A stretch of DNA of 64,000 bases from Psychrobacter sp. 4Bb (lineage in GTDB: Bacteria > Pseudomonadota > Gammaproteobacteria > Pseudomonadales > Moraxellaceae). This document shows, one piece after another, positions 55,942 to 64,000 of this stretch. The position numbers and the translations under genes are program-made. Every line of letters starts with the position of its first letter. Positions within the stretch are counted from its first letter, which is position 1. The stretch is taken from NCBI RefSeq assembly GCF_002836735.1, contig NZ_PJAS01000058.1, positions 1 to 64,000 on the forward strand, read 5' to 3'. The notes below the pieces were generated by a model. The model did no database searches. It was not told the origin of the DNA and saw only the letters and a list, made by a program, of their open reading frames with translations.

Positions 55942-56964
55942 TTAAATAGCCAACCGTGAAAATTTATCTTGGTACTCTTTAGGCGTCAGCTCTGTCGCAC
56001 GTTTAAATAGACGCGTGAATGAAGAGATATCATCGTAGCCTACTTGATCGGCAAGCGACTTTATCGATACATCGCCTAATTCAAGTAAGCGTTTGGCTTG
56101 TTCAATTCTAACGGCCTGAATATATTCAATCGGTCGCATCGCCACGCAGGACTGGAAGCGCCTGTTTAAAGTGCGCGGGGTAATATTTACCATAGCGGCT
56201 AAACTACTGACCTGCAAAGAATGCTGAAAGTTTTCTTCGATATATTCCTGGACTTGTTTAATCAAATGGTCGGAATGCGGCTTGTGCAAGGTCACATTAG
56301 TATAGCTATTTTGACTGCCTCTTTTGCTATCAATAATTTGGGTTTTTGCCACTTGTGTAGAAATCTCACGTCCGCAGTACCGCTCTATCAATAATAGCCC
56401 CAAATCATAAAAGGCGCTGCCACCAGCTGCACAAAATATATTGCCTGACTGGTTTGTTGAGTCGCTTCTTGAATGGGTAACAAATTGATTCTCTTGTAAG
56501 TCCACCAATGGAAAATCTACCTTAAACTTGTTGGCATAGCCCCAGTGTGTGGTGGCTATCTTATGATCTAATAATCCTGCCTTTGCCAAAAAAAATGCAC
56601 CGCTACAGTTGCTTGCTATATCGGCCTTGGTATTCGCAAGCCGTACTAAATGTGGCAGCAGCTCACTATTTTGCTTCAATACCTTATCAATAGAATCGCC
56701 AATGGTTGGCACAAGCAATAAATCGCACTCTGTCACGTCTCGGATATCACAGTGGGCTTGCATGATTAACCGATTACTGCACCTGATATCACCGCCACCC
56801 AAGCTTGCGATTTGCACATTAAATCGTGGCTCTACAGACTCATTCGAAAAGCGTTGCCAGCTGACCCCCGTGAATGAAAACAAATCCAATGCGCCAGAGA
56901 GTACACTACCGAGCACACCATCAAAGCCAAGAATAATCATTTTAAAAGGTTTGAAATAGGGCAT
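55942..56964 (-). CDS. GlxA family regulator (DJ-1/PfpI domain plus AraC HTH)
   Basis: This 340-residue protein has an N-terminal class I amidotransferase-like domain (about residues 5-190) with the nucleophile-elbow SNCSGAFFLAKAG. A C-terminal AraC-type double helix-turn-helix (about 235-335) follows: SLAAMVNITPRTLNRRFQSC and VGYDDISSFTRLFKRATELTPKEY. It is divergent from the acyl-CoA dehydrogenase operon with about 180 bp between, so it is the probable regulator of that operon. The effector is unknown. Confidence 0.87.
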   Translation of the reverse strand: MPYFKPFKMIILGFDGVLGSVLSGALDLFSFTGVSWQRFSNESVEPRFNVQIASLGGGDIRCSNRLIMQAHCDIRDVTECDLLLVPTIGDSIDKVLKQNSELLPHLVRLANTKADIASNCSGAFFLAKAGLLDHKIATTHWGYANKFKVDFPLVDLQENQFVTHSRSDSTNQSGNIFCAAGGSAFYDLGLLLIERYCGREISTQVAKTQIIDSKRGSQNSYTNVTLHKPHSDHLIKQVQEYIEENFQHSLQVSSLAAMVNITPRTLNRRFQSCVAMRPIEYIQAVRIEQAKRLLELGDVSIKSLADQVGYDDISSFTRLFKRATELTPKEYQDKFSRLAI

Positions 56965-57145
56965 AAGTCACTCGTTTCCTTTGCTGTACTTACCAAAATA
57001 GCCATTATTTGGTTGATTTTAACTGGTTAGATACTCTGTTTGTGTCTTATTTGACCATAATTATGTCATAAATGACAATACGGACAGGTATCAAATTAGA
57101 CTAATATCAATTGATAACCACATTTAATCAGTTAACGAGAATACT

Positions 57146-58951
57146 ATGGCCGCAGATACCCTCCTAAACGATTTTGAATTACCTTTCCAATTGTATGATG
57201 TACTAGGCACGGAATCACTCACCGAGCACGCAAAGTTCTCAGAACATAGCCGCGAGACATTTGATGCTGTATTAGAGACGGCAAATAAGATTGCGACAGA
57301 TTTATTTTTACCGCACAACCATATTGCAGATAAGAACGAGCCGCAGTTCGATGGTAAAAAAGTCAGCATGATAAACGATGTAAAAGTCGCTTTTGATGCG
57401 TTCCGCGAGTCTGGGTTTATCGCAGGTCGTTATAGTTTTGAAGACGGCGGCATGCAGTTACCTGAAACAGTGATGACTGCTGTGGCAGGCTACTTTATGG
57501 CAGCCAATCCATCAACGACTGCCTATCCATTTCTGACCACGGCGGCAATCAACGTCATCTCGCATTTTGCTAGTGATGATATCAAAACAGCCTTTATGCC
57601 GCGTATGCTGACAGGCGAATTCACCGGCACCATGGCACTGACCGAGCCACATGCAGGCTCATCGCTTGCCGATATCAAAACCATCGCTGTAAAACAAGAA
57701 GATGGCTCGTATCGCGTTAAAGGCAGCAAGATTTATATCTCAGCAGGTGACCACGAGCTGTCTGACAATATCGTGCATCTGGTATTGGCAAAAGTGCCAG
57801 GTGGCCCAGGCGGTGTTAAAGGCATCTCTTTATTTGCCGTACCTAAGTATCGCTTGAACGATGATATGTCTGTAGGCGAGCGTAACGATGTACATTTGAC
57901 TGGGTTGATTCATAAACTTGGTTATAGAGGCGCAACTTCTACAGCACTGAGCTTCGGAGATGAAGGCGATTGTCATGGTTATTTGATCGGCGAAGAGCAC
58001 TTTGGCTTGCGTTATATGTTCAAAATGATGAATGAGGCACGTATCGCTGTCGGTTTTGGCGCTTCTATGATTGGTTATCGCGGCTATCAGTACTCACTTG
58101 ATTATGCCAAAGACCGTACACAAGGTCGCATTGCGCCAAACAATAAGCCTGAAGATGATGCAACGGCCATTATTCAGCATGGTGACGTAAAGCGCATGCT
58201 ATTGGCACAAAAAGCTTATTCTGAAGGTGGTATCTCATTATGCTTATATGGCTCAAACTTAATTGACCGTATCAATACCTGTGAAGACGAAACGCTAAAA
58301 AATGAGCTAACAGAGTTGTTGGATTTGCTAACGCCAGTGCTAAAAGCATGGCCATCTGAATATGGGCCAAAAGCCAATGATTTGGGTATTCAAGTATTGG
58401 GCGGCGCAGGCTATACGCGTGAATATCAAGCTGAGCAATTTTGGCGTGACAATCGTCTAAATCCTATTCATGAAGGCACAAACGGTGTGCAGGCGCTAGA
58501 TTTGTCATTCCGCAAGTTATGGCAAAAAGGTGGGTTAGGCATCCAAATCCTAAAACGTGAAATCACAAAAGATTTAGAAAGCATCAGCTTGCCTGAAAGC
58601 GCGCAACTTGCAGGCAAGCTGATGCCTTATATGGGTCAGTTGCATGAAGTGCTCGTGCATTTGGGCAAAGTGTTGCAGACAGAAGAAGCACTGACATTGA
58701 CTGGTAATGCTCAAGCACTGATGAATATTTTTGCCTCAATTGTACTGAGCTGGATTTGGATTCGCCAAGCCAGTAAAGCCGAGCAGCTGCTAAGTACGAC
58801 GCAAGATGTCGAGCAGCAGAACTTTTACAAAGGCAAGATACAAGCGGCCAAATACTTCATCGATTGGGAACTACCATTAGTTAAACGCGACATCGAATTA
58901 TTAACCAACACCAACTCGGTTTGCACTGATATGCAAGCGGACTGGTTCTAA
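57146..58951 (+). CDS. Acyl-CoA dehydrogenase with extended C-terminal domain
   Basis: This 601-residue flavoprotein belongs to the long acyl-CoA dehydrogenase branch that has an extra C-terminal domain, like DmdC (3-methylmercaptopropionyl-CoA dehydrogenase). FAD-contacting GTMALTEPHAGSSLADI and the catalytic-glutamate region IHEGTNGVQALDL are present. The exact acyl-CoA cannot be assigned from sequence; DmdC-like activity is one option among several. It starts the operon with the MDR reductase and SDR genes (22-bp and 3-bp gaps follow). Confidence 0.88.
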   Translation: MAADTLLNDFELPFQLYDVLGTESLTEHAKFSEHSRETFDAVLETANKIATDLFLPHNHIADKNEPQFDGKKVSMINDVKVAFDAFRESGFIAGRYSFEDGGMQLPETVMTAVAGYFMAANPSTTAYPFLTTAAINVISHFASDDIKTAFMPRMLTGEFTGTMALTEPHAGSSLADIKTIAVKQEDGSYRVKGSKIYISAGDHELSDNIVHLVLAKVPGGPGGVKGISLFAVPKYRLNDDMSVGERNDVHLTGLIHKLGYRGATSTALSFGDEGDCHGYLIGEEHFGLRYMFKMMNEARIAVGFGASMIGYRGYQYSLDYAKDRTQGRIAPNNKPEDDATAIIQHGDVKRMLLAQKAYSEGGISLCLYGSNLIDRINTCEDETLKNELTELLDLLTPVLKAWPSEYGPKANDLGIQVLGGAGYTREYQAEQFWRDNRLNPIHEGTNGVQALDLSFRKLWQKGGLGIQILKREITKDLESISLPESAQLAGKLMPYMGQLHEVLVHLGKVLQTEEALTLTGNAQALMNIFASIVLSWIWIRQASKAEQLLSTTQDVEQQNFYKGKIQAAKYFIDWELPLVKRDIELLTNTNSVCTDMQADWF

Positions 58952-58973
58952 GGACAACTCTAAGGAAAGAGAC

Positions 58974-59981
58974 ATGACAACGATAAACAAACAATGGCGC
59001 CTAAAAGCAAGACCAGTAGGCGAGCCAAGCGCTGAAACTTGGGATTATACCGAGACAGAAATACCAACGATTACCGATGGTCAGCTACTGATTAAGGTTG
59101 AATACATCTCTATCGATCCGGCGATGCGTGGTTGGCTGAACGATGCCAAATCTTATATCGCGCCAGTACAAATTGGTGAAGTGATGCGCGCCGGTACTGT
59201 GGGTGAAGTGATTGAAAGTAAAAATGAAAAATTTGCAGTAGGTGACTATGTCGCAGGTCACGACGGCGTACAGTCATATGCGGTCAGCGATGGTACTGGT
59301 CTGCATAAAGTTGATCCGAGCCTAGCGCCGCTGTCTTATTACTTGGGTGTACTAGGTATGCCGGGGATGACAGGGTATTTCGGTCTCCTAAAGACGGGTC
59401 AGCCAAAAGCGGGTGAGACCGTGGTCGTCTCTGGCGCTGCTGGTGCGGTTGGTAGCTTGGTCGGTCAGATTGCCAAAATTAAAGGCTGCCGCGTCGTCGG
59501 TATCGCGGGCGGTGCTGAGAAATGCAAGTTCTTGGTCGATGAGCTTGGGTTTGATGCGACGATTGATTACAAAAACGAAGATGTGAAAAAAGCACTAAAA
59601 AAAACCTGCCCAGACGGCGTCGATGTATACTTTGACAACGTAGGCGGTGATATCTTAAATGACGTGCTTACTCAGATTAATCTACATGCGCGTATCGTTA
59701 TTTGCGGGGCTATCAGCCAATATAACAACACCACAGCAGTAAAAGGCCCATCGAACTATCTATCACTGTTGGTCAATCGTGCTCGCATGGAAGGCATCGT
59801 GGTGTTCGATAATATCAAAGAATACCCAATCGCCATGAAAGAGATTGCTGGCTGGATTCAGTCAGGTGATATGAAAGTGAAAGATCATATCGTTGAAGGT
59901 ATCGAGACGTTCCCTGATACTTTGATGATGCTCTTTAATGGTGAAAACTTCGGCAAATTAGTACTTAAGGTAGAGGGATAG
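58974..59981 (+). CDS. NADP-dependent MDR family oxidoreductase (CurA/leukotriene-B4-dehydrogenase type)
   Basis: This 335-residue zinc-independent medium-chain reductase has GEVMRAGTVGEVIES, the VVVSGAAGAVGSLVGQIAK Rossmann loop and VDVYFDNVGGDILNDVL. Homologues reduce alpha,beta-unsaturated ketones or aldehydes using NADPH. The AAGGAAAGA site precedes the ATG, and a 22-bp gap to the acyl-CoA dehydrogenase places it in the same transcript. Confidence 0.88.
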   Translation: MTTINKQWRLKARPVGEPSAETWDYTETEIPTITDGQLLIKVEYISIDPAMRGWLNDAKSYIAPVQIGEVMRAGTVGEVIESKNEKFAVGDYVAGHDGVQSYAVSDGTGLHKVDPSLAPLSYYLGVLGMPGMTGYFGLLKTGQPKAGETVVVSGAAGAVGSLVGQIAKIKGCRVVGIAGGAEKCKFLVDELGFDATIDYKNEDVKKALKKTCPDGVDVYFDNVGGDILNDVLTQINLHARIVICGAISQYNNTTAVKGPSNYLSLLVNRARMEGIVVFDNIKEYPIAMKEIAGWIQSGDMKVKDHIVEGIETFPDTLMMLFNGENFGKLVLKVEG

Positions 59982-59984
59982 ATC

Positions 59985-60767
59985 ATGACACTGAATACAA
60001 ATGGAATTGCATCAGATGTAGCTGGCAAACGAATTTTGATCACGGGCGGTGCATCAGGCATCGGGGCAGCAAGCGCGTTGTTGCTGGCCAGCCGCGGCGC
60101 AAAAGTCGTCATTGGTGATATGGCAGAAGAGATGGGTGAAGCGGTTGCCAAGCAAGGCCAAGATGCTGGCAACAGTATCGTCTTTAAAAAAGTAGACGTG
60201 ACCAGTGGTGATGAAGTGCGTGCGTTGTTTGACTTTGCAGTAGAAACGCTTGGTGGCCTAGATGTTGTGGTGAATAACGCTGGTATCGACCACAAGCCTT
60301 CACCAATGCATGAGCTAAGCGATGATGATTTTGATCGTAATATCGCCGTGAATTTAAAAGGTGTGTGGCACTGTATGCGTGCTGCGGTCAATTGTATGCT
60401 GCCTAATGGCGGTGGTCATGTGATCAATGTCGCCTCTATTGCTGGTCTTCGTTCAGCGCCTATGATTTCAGCCTACAGTGCAGCTAAACATGGGGTTATG
60501 GGTCTGACTAAATCTGCTGCCCATGAGTATGCCCGTGCCAATATCCGTTTTAACGCGGTATGCCCAAGCTTCATTGATACGCCAATGGTACGCAACACCA
60601 TGGCAACGATGGATGAGCGTACACAGCAAGCAACGATTAAGGCCAGTCCACTGCGCCGCCTAGGAAACGTCAGTGAAATCTCTAGTGCGATTGCGTGGCT
60701 TGCCAGCGATGAAAGCAGCTTTATGAATGGTCATGCCTTCACCTTAGATGGTGGTATGCTAGCGTAA
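59985..60767 (+). CDS. SDR family oxidoreductase (operon gene 3)
   Basis: This 260-residue short-chain dehydrogenase has the TGGASGIGAASALLLASRG nucleotide loop, NNAGID, and the catalytic Ser..YxxxK region (VASIAGLRS...YSAAKHGVMGLTK). The gene begins only 3 bp after the stop of the MDR gene, so they are translationally close. The substrate is probably a 3-hydroxyacyl-CoA, alcohol or ketone from the same pathway. Confidence 0.87.
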   Translation: MTLNTNGIASDVAGKRILITGGASGIGAASALLLASRGAKVVIGDMAEEMGEAVAKQGQDAGNSIVFKKVDVTSGDEVRALFDFAVETLGGLDVVVNNAGIDHKPSPMHELSDDDFDRNIAVNLKGVWHCMRAAVNCMLPNGGGHVINVASIAGLRSAPMISAYSAAKHGVMGLTKSAAHEYARANIRFNAVCPSFIDTPMVRNTMATMDERTQQATIKASPLRRLGNVSEISSAIAWLASDESSFMNGHAFTLDGGMLA

Positions 60768-60808
60768 CCGTGATCGTTGAGCACTCTTTGTTCAGTTCAT
60801 TAGTGCTC

Positions 60809-60840
60809 GATAATCGCTGTTAGTTATGACAGCGATTATC
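60809..60840 (+). other. Hairpin between the two SDR genes
   Basis: GATAATCGCTGT and ACAGCGATTATC (with GTTAGTTATG loop) make a 12-bp stem. There is no T-run, so termination would be partial at best; the following SDR may still be read from the upstream promoter. Confidence 0.45.
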
Positions 60841-60941
60841 TGCGTTTAGTTATCTGATTTTAGATACATGTTTTAGATATATGAGTTCAGCGCTCAAAAA
60901 TTATTAAAAATATAAAGTTTATAAAAATATAAGGAATAATG

Positions 60942-61703
60942 ATGAAAGACTTATTTGATTTAACCGGTAAAGTTGCTTTGGTTACTGGCGCTAGCCGCGG
61001 TATTGGCGAATCTATTGCTCGTTTATTGGCATCCAGAGGCGCGCACGTTATCGTCTCAAGCCGCAAAATCGATGCTTGCCAAGCAGTCGCTGATAGCATC
61101 AAAGCTGACGGTCATAAGGCCAGTGCTTTTGCTTGTCATGTAGGAGATATGGAACAAATTAACTCAATTTTTGAGCATATCAAAAGTGAATTTGGTCAAA
61201 TTGATATCTTGGTCAATAACGCAGCAGCCAACCCTTACTATGGCCATATCTTAGATACGGATTTAGCGGCTTTTGATAAGACCGTTGAAGTTAATATCCG
61301 CGGTTACTTCTTTATGTCGACGGCCGCTGGCAAAATGATGAAAGAGCAAGGTGGCGGCGTCATCTTGAATACAGCATCGGTCAATGGCCTAGTAGCGGGC
61401 GACAAGCAAGGTATCTACTCAATCACCAAAGCGGCGGTCATTAGCATGACCAAAGCCTTTGCTAAAGAATGTGGTCCACTCAATATCCGCGTTAATGCGC
61501 TATTGCCAGGTTTAACCGATACCAAGTTTGCTTCTGCCTTGACGACCAATGATAAAGTCTTAAAAATGGCACTACACTCGATTCCGCTAGGACGTGTGGC
61601 TGAGCCTGATGAAATGGCTGGCACCGTATTGTATCTAGTGTCGGACGCTTCAAGCTATACCACAGGCGCGACTATCGTTGTCGATGGTGGTATGCTGGCT
61701 TAA
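60942..61703 (+). CDS. SDR family oxidoreductase (operon gene 4)
   Basis: This 253-residue short-chain dehydrogenase has TGASRGIGESIARLLASRG, NNAAANPYYG, and catalytic ILNTASVNGLVAG...YSITKAAVISMTKAFAKE. AAGGA lies 6 bp before the ATG at 60942; a Met one codon upstream is less well placed. It is distinct from the 59985 SDR (different substrate loops). It probably supplies a second dehydrogenase step in the acyl-CoA pathway. Confidence 0.87.
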   Translation: MKDLFDLTGKVALVTGASRGIGESIARLLASRGAHVIVSSRKIDACQAVADSIKADGHKASAFACHVGDMEQINSIFEHIKSEFGQIDILVNNAAANPYYGHILDTDLAAFDKTVEVNIRGYFFMSTAAGKMMKEQGGGVILNTASVNGLVAGDKQGIYSITKAAVISMTKAFAKECGPLNIRVNALLPGLTDTKFASALTTNDKVLKMALHSIPLGRVAEPDEMAGTVLYLVSDASSYTTGATIVVDGGMLA

Positions 61704-61749
61704 CTATCTAACCTATCAGATATAAGTTCAAGAACAATTTACTATGAAG

Positions 61750-61784
61750 AACCGCATGAGATTTATTTTCATGCGGTTTTTTTT
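61750..61784 (+). terminator. Terminator after the SDR operon
   Basis: AACCGCATGA and TCATGCGGTT form a 10-bp stem followed by TTTTTTTT. Confidence 0.85.
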
Positions 61785-61910
61785 AATTGAATATCTAAGT
61801 AGCCTTAGTTTTGTGCTATAGAATGAATGACTAATTTTGAATGGGGATCAGCGATATAATGGCATAATAAAGCTGCTAATAGCTACTTGGACAATATGAT
61901 GGAGTCACGC

Positions 61911-62753
61911 ATGAATTCAGTTATCAACAATAAAATCGAAACGATTTCTCAAAATAAAACATGGCTGTTTGTGCCAGCGACTCGCATTGATAGAGTAGCG
62001 AAAGCATTTGCTAGTGGTGCAGATGCGGTTATTGTCGATTTAGAGGATGCTGTTGCGCCAGAAGATAAAGCGTCCGCACGCGAAGCATTACAGCAATATC
62101 ACGACAGTGCAGGTTATCAGCCGATTTGGGTACGTATTAATAAGGCAGGTAGCGAAGAATTTTTTAAAGACATAGTGCTCTGTCAGAAGATGCCTAATTT
62201 GGCTGGCGTGTTGTTGGCCAAAACTGAGCAAGCAGAAGATATTAATAACGTACATCAGCTTACCAATTTACCCGTGACTGCATTGATTGAGAGTGCGATA
62301 GGATTGTATCAAATCGATAGTATGGCAGAAACAGTAGGGCTCGCCGCGTTTAGTTACGGGTTTTTAGACTTGTGCAATGATTTGCACGTGCAAGTAGGAA
62401 CGCCTGCCGCTGATATCATCGCCAATCAAATTCGCTATCAACTAATCCTGACGTCAAAAGTGCACCAGTTATCGCCGCCCATCGATACCATTTATCCTGA
62501 CTTCAATGATGAAGTTGGACTGAGCGATCGAGTACAGTTATGGTCACAAATGGGGATGTCAGGAATGCTATGTATCCATCCAAAACAAGTGGCAGTCGTG
62601 CAACAAACATTACAACCGACAGATGAGACTTTGTTGTTTGCACAGCGTGTAGTCGAGGAGTATGAGCGGAGCGGGCAGGCAGTATTCAAGATAGATGGTG
62701 AGATGGTCGATGCGCCAGTGATTGAGCGCAGTCGTCAACTGTTGGCAAAGTAG
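61911..62753 (+). CDS. CoA ester lyase (HpcH/HpaI aldolase, CitE-like)
   Basis: This 280-residue protein has the CitE-like TIM-barrel pattern: LFVPATRIDRVAKAFASGADAVIVDLEDAVAPEDKA, WVRINKAGSEEF, ALIESAIGLYQI and the C-terminal LCIHPKQVAVV. The family splits (or makes) C-C bonds of CoA thioesters such as citramalyl- or malyl-CoA. Start codons at 61888 (TTG), 61896 and 61899 exist, but GGAG lies 6 bp before the ATG at 61911. It follows the operon terminator, so it is probably separately expressed; a link to acyl-CoA breakdown is inferred. Confidence 0.86.
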   Translation: MNSVINNKIETISQNKTWLFVPATRIDRVAKAFASGADAVIVDLEDAVAPEDKASAREALQQYHDSAGYQPIWVRINKAGSEEFFKDIVLCQKMPNLAGVLLAKTEQAEDINNVHQLTNLPVTALIESAIGLYQIDSMAETVGLAAFSYGFLDLCNDLHVQVGTPAADIIANQIRYQLILTSKVHQLSPPIDTIYPDFNDEVGLSDRVQLWSQMGMSGMLCIHPKQVAVVQQTLQPTDETLLFAQRVVEEYERSGQAVFKIDGEMVDAPVIERSRQLLAK

Positions 62754-62938
62754 CAGACCAATCCGTATTCAGTTAAATATAAGTAATCGGTTCAATATAA
62801 TTCAGATACCAGAAAGCCGAGTGGAAGTATTACAAGCAGTATACTAAGCGAGACTGACACCGTACCTAATTTATAGAGGATTGACTATATAATGCTTTAT
62901 CATAAACCATATCCATTCACATTCGATAAAAGCAAACT

Positions 62939-63352
62939 ATGATTTTTATTAATAATAATATCAGCCTCAATGATAATGAGGTAGAGATCAGCGCCATACG
63001 AGCGCAAGGCGCAGGTGGGCAGAATGTCAACAAAGTATCTTCTGCCATTCACCTGCGTTTTGATATTAACAACTCAAGTCTGAGTGATGAGTACAAGCAG
63101 CGACTGCTAAATAGCAAAGATAGCCGAATAACCAAGGAAGGCGTGCTAATTATCAAGGCGCAGCAGTTTCGAACGCAAGAGCGCAATAAAATAGATGCGC
63201 TTGAGCGTTTGCAAAGCTTTATCACCAAAGCCACTTACGTTAATAAAACCAGAAGGCCTACCAAGCCAAGCAGAAATGCCAAACGTAAACGGGTGGATAA
63301 AAAGACCCAACGCGGTAAGACAAAGGCTTTGCGCGGTAAAGTGGATTTTTAG
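62939..63352 (+). CDS. arfB: Alternative ribosome-rescue factor ArfB (YaeJ)
   Basis: This 137-residue peptidyl-tRNA hydrolase resembles release-factor domain 3. The GGQ motif is at residues 26-28 (RAQGAGGQNVNKV), and a Lys/Arg-rich C-terminal tail (KPSRNAKRKRVDKKTQRGKTKALRG) enters the mRNA channel of stalled ribosomes. Both parts are complete, and the length is normal. It frees ribosomes stalled without a stop codon. Confidence 0.94.
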   Translation: MIFINNNISLNDNEVEISAIRAQGAGGQNVNKVSSAIHLRFDINNSSLSDEYKQRLLNSKDSRITKEGVLIIKAQQFRTQERNKIDALERLQSFITKATYVNKTRRPTKPSRNAKRKRVDKKTQRGKTKALRGKVDF

Positions 63353-63446
63353 AAAATTTATGATATTAGGTTTTGTCGTTGAGAAGTTATGCGGCAGAAA
63401 ATTTATAGAGCAAAAGCTATAGCATATTGCAGCGGTTTTTGAATTT

Positions 63447-63487
63447 AAAATGGTATAGGCGATTAAATTATCACCTATACCATTTTT
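63447..63487. terminator. Bidirectional terminator between arfB and the autotransporter gene
   Basis: AAAATGGTATAGG and CCTATACCATTTT pair perfectly and end in T-runs on both strands. Confidence 0.8.
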
Positions 63488-63504
63488 CTAGATTAACGAC
63501 TTAT

Positions 63505-64000
63505 TTAGAATGCACCATTAAGTCCAACAAATAGGCTGGTTGAGTCGTCGTCATCACCTTGTGAATGTGTGACACCAGCATTGGCGTTCAATAGACCAAA
63601 GCTTCTAGATAGGCCAAGTGTCATGGCAACGTTATCATCATCAGTTTCGACCATAGGCGTCTCAAAGCTGATATTTGGTAGCGTATTCAAACGTGCGGTT
63701 ACCGCTTCGCGATTGTCACTCAGCTGCTTTTGGTAATGAATGTCACCAAATAAGTTGAGGTTCTCCATCAAGCTATGATTGGCTTTGAGACCAAGCTTGC
63801 CATATGTCGTAGAGTATTTCTGCTCATCGAACTGCATAGCAATGCCAGACATCTCTTTTTCTTTGAGTCCGTCAATTTTTACGCGGCTCGCTGTTGCACC
63901 GATATAAGGCGTAACGGCAATATTGCTCACTTGCATTGGGTAGCCTGCCTGCAAGTTGGCATAAAAGCGCTTGCCATCAGCATTTGACTTAAACTGTTGT
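63505..64000 (-). CDS. Autotransporter C-terminal beta-barrel (N-terminal part outside window)
   Basis: The frame is open through the window edge, so only the last 160-odd residues are present. They show alternating amphipathic strands of an outer-membrane barrel (YIGATASRVKIDG, YGKLGLKANHSL, LFGDIHYQKQL) and end with SLFVGLNGAF, a C-terminal Phe as required for BAM-dependent insertion. This is the translocator domain of a type V secreted protein; the passenger, and thus its role, lies outside the window. Confidence 0.8.
   Translation of the reverse strand, partial: QQFKSNADGKRFYANLQAGYPMQVSNIAVTPYIGATASRVKIDGLKEKEMSGIAMQFDEQKYSTTYGKLGLKANHSLMENLNLFGDIHYQKQLSDNREAVTARLNTLPNISFETPMVETDDDNVAMTLGLSRSFGLLNANAGVTHSQGDDDDSTSLFVGLNGAF

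Noticed and set aside
1..64000. tRNA or rRNA genes
   Set aside because: I looked in the longer gaps for clover-leaf arms and the conserved GGTTCGAATCC-type arm and saw none that I could support.

Overview
The window reads as a stretch of chromosome from a gammaproteobacterium of the family Moraxellaceae, most likely Psychrobacter or a close relative. This is inferred from the protein sequences (GcdH, GabT, ClpB, CarAB and PrfB of gamma-proteobacterial type), the moderate and slightly A+T-rich composition, dense coding on both strands, and tandem BCCT osmolyte transporters. It is ordinary core and catabolic chromosome with no prophage, complete insertion sequence, CRISPR array, rRNA or tRNA that I could recognise. 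Two short non-autonomous mobile elements and one small accessory islet interrupt it.

Layout. (1) 1-15 kb is a catabolic block: the membrane-anchored FMN glutamate-synthase-like protein (cut by the window start), an IclR regulator facing gcdH and a class III CoA-transferase (glutarate to glutaryl-CoA to crotonyl-CoA), an acetylpolyamine-amidohydrolase-like enzyme, a second IclR regulator facing gabD-gabT, an APC permease, a second succinate-semialdehyde dehydrogenase, and the 3' stump of an agmatine deiminase gene. Together these fit breakdown of lysine, cadaverine, putrescine, 5-aminovalerate and GABA to glutaryl-CoA and succinate. (2) 15-20 kb holds a glycosyltransferase, the paired TIGR03915-type and radical-SAM DNA-modification/repair proteins, and an exported DUF11 protein. 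(3) 20-29 kb is core: greA, carB, carA (TTG start), a gamma-carbonic anhydrase, a HAD phosphatase, prfB with its programmed +1 frameshift, and ppnP. (4) 29-43 kb: GNAT acetyltransferase, type IB topoisomerase, acyl-CoA synthetase with an HSD10-like SDR, L,D-transpeptidase, clpB with a heat-shock-like promoter, a sugar-dehydrogenase-like lipoprotein, and two tandem BCCT transporters. (5) 43-54 kb: Kazal-like lipoprotein, DUF3144, metK, nth, an RnfB-like ferredoxin, nudC, a ChpA/PilL-like scaffold lacking a kinase, an RNase HI-DnaQ fusion, and small envelope proteins. (6) 54-64 kb: DUF1232, a Tat-exported LD-carboxypeptidase, a GlxA-type regulator facing an acyl-CoA dehydrogenase/reductase/SDR/SDR operon, a CitE-like lyase, arfB, and the C-terminus of an autotransporter.

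The most interesting items are as follows. An approximately 880-bp islet is inserted behind the APC permease and flanked by direct repeats of the permease 3' end and its terminator. A matched pair of ~170-bp MITE-like elements has related terminal inverted repeats, and one of them touches the nudC stop codon. RNase HI and the DNA polymerase III proofreading subunit are fused in one frame. Agmatine deiminase is decayed. A perfect 19-bp hairpin between gcdH and its partner CoA-transferase leaves little room for a separate promoter. No clearly new multi-gene system was found; the strongest unexplained unit is the small islet.
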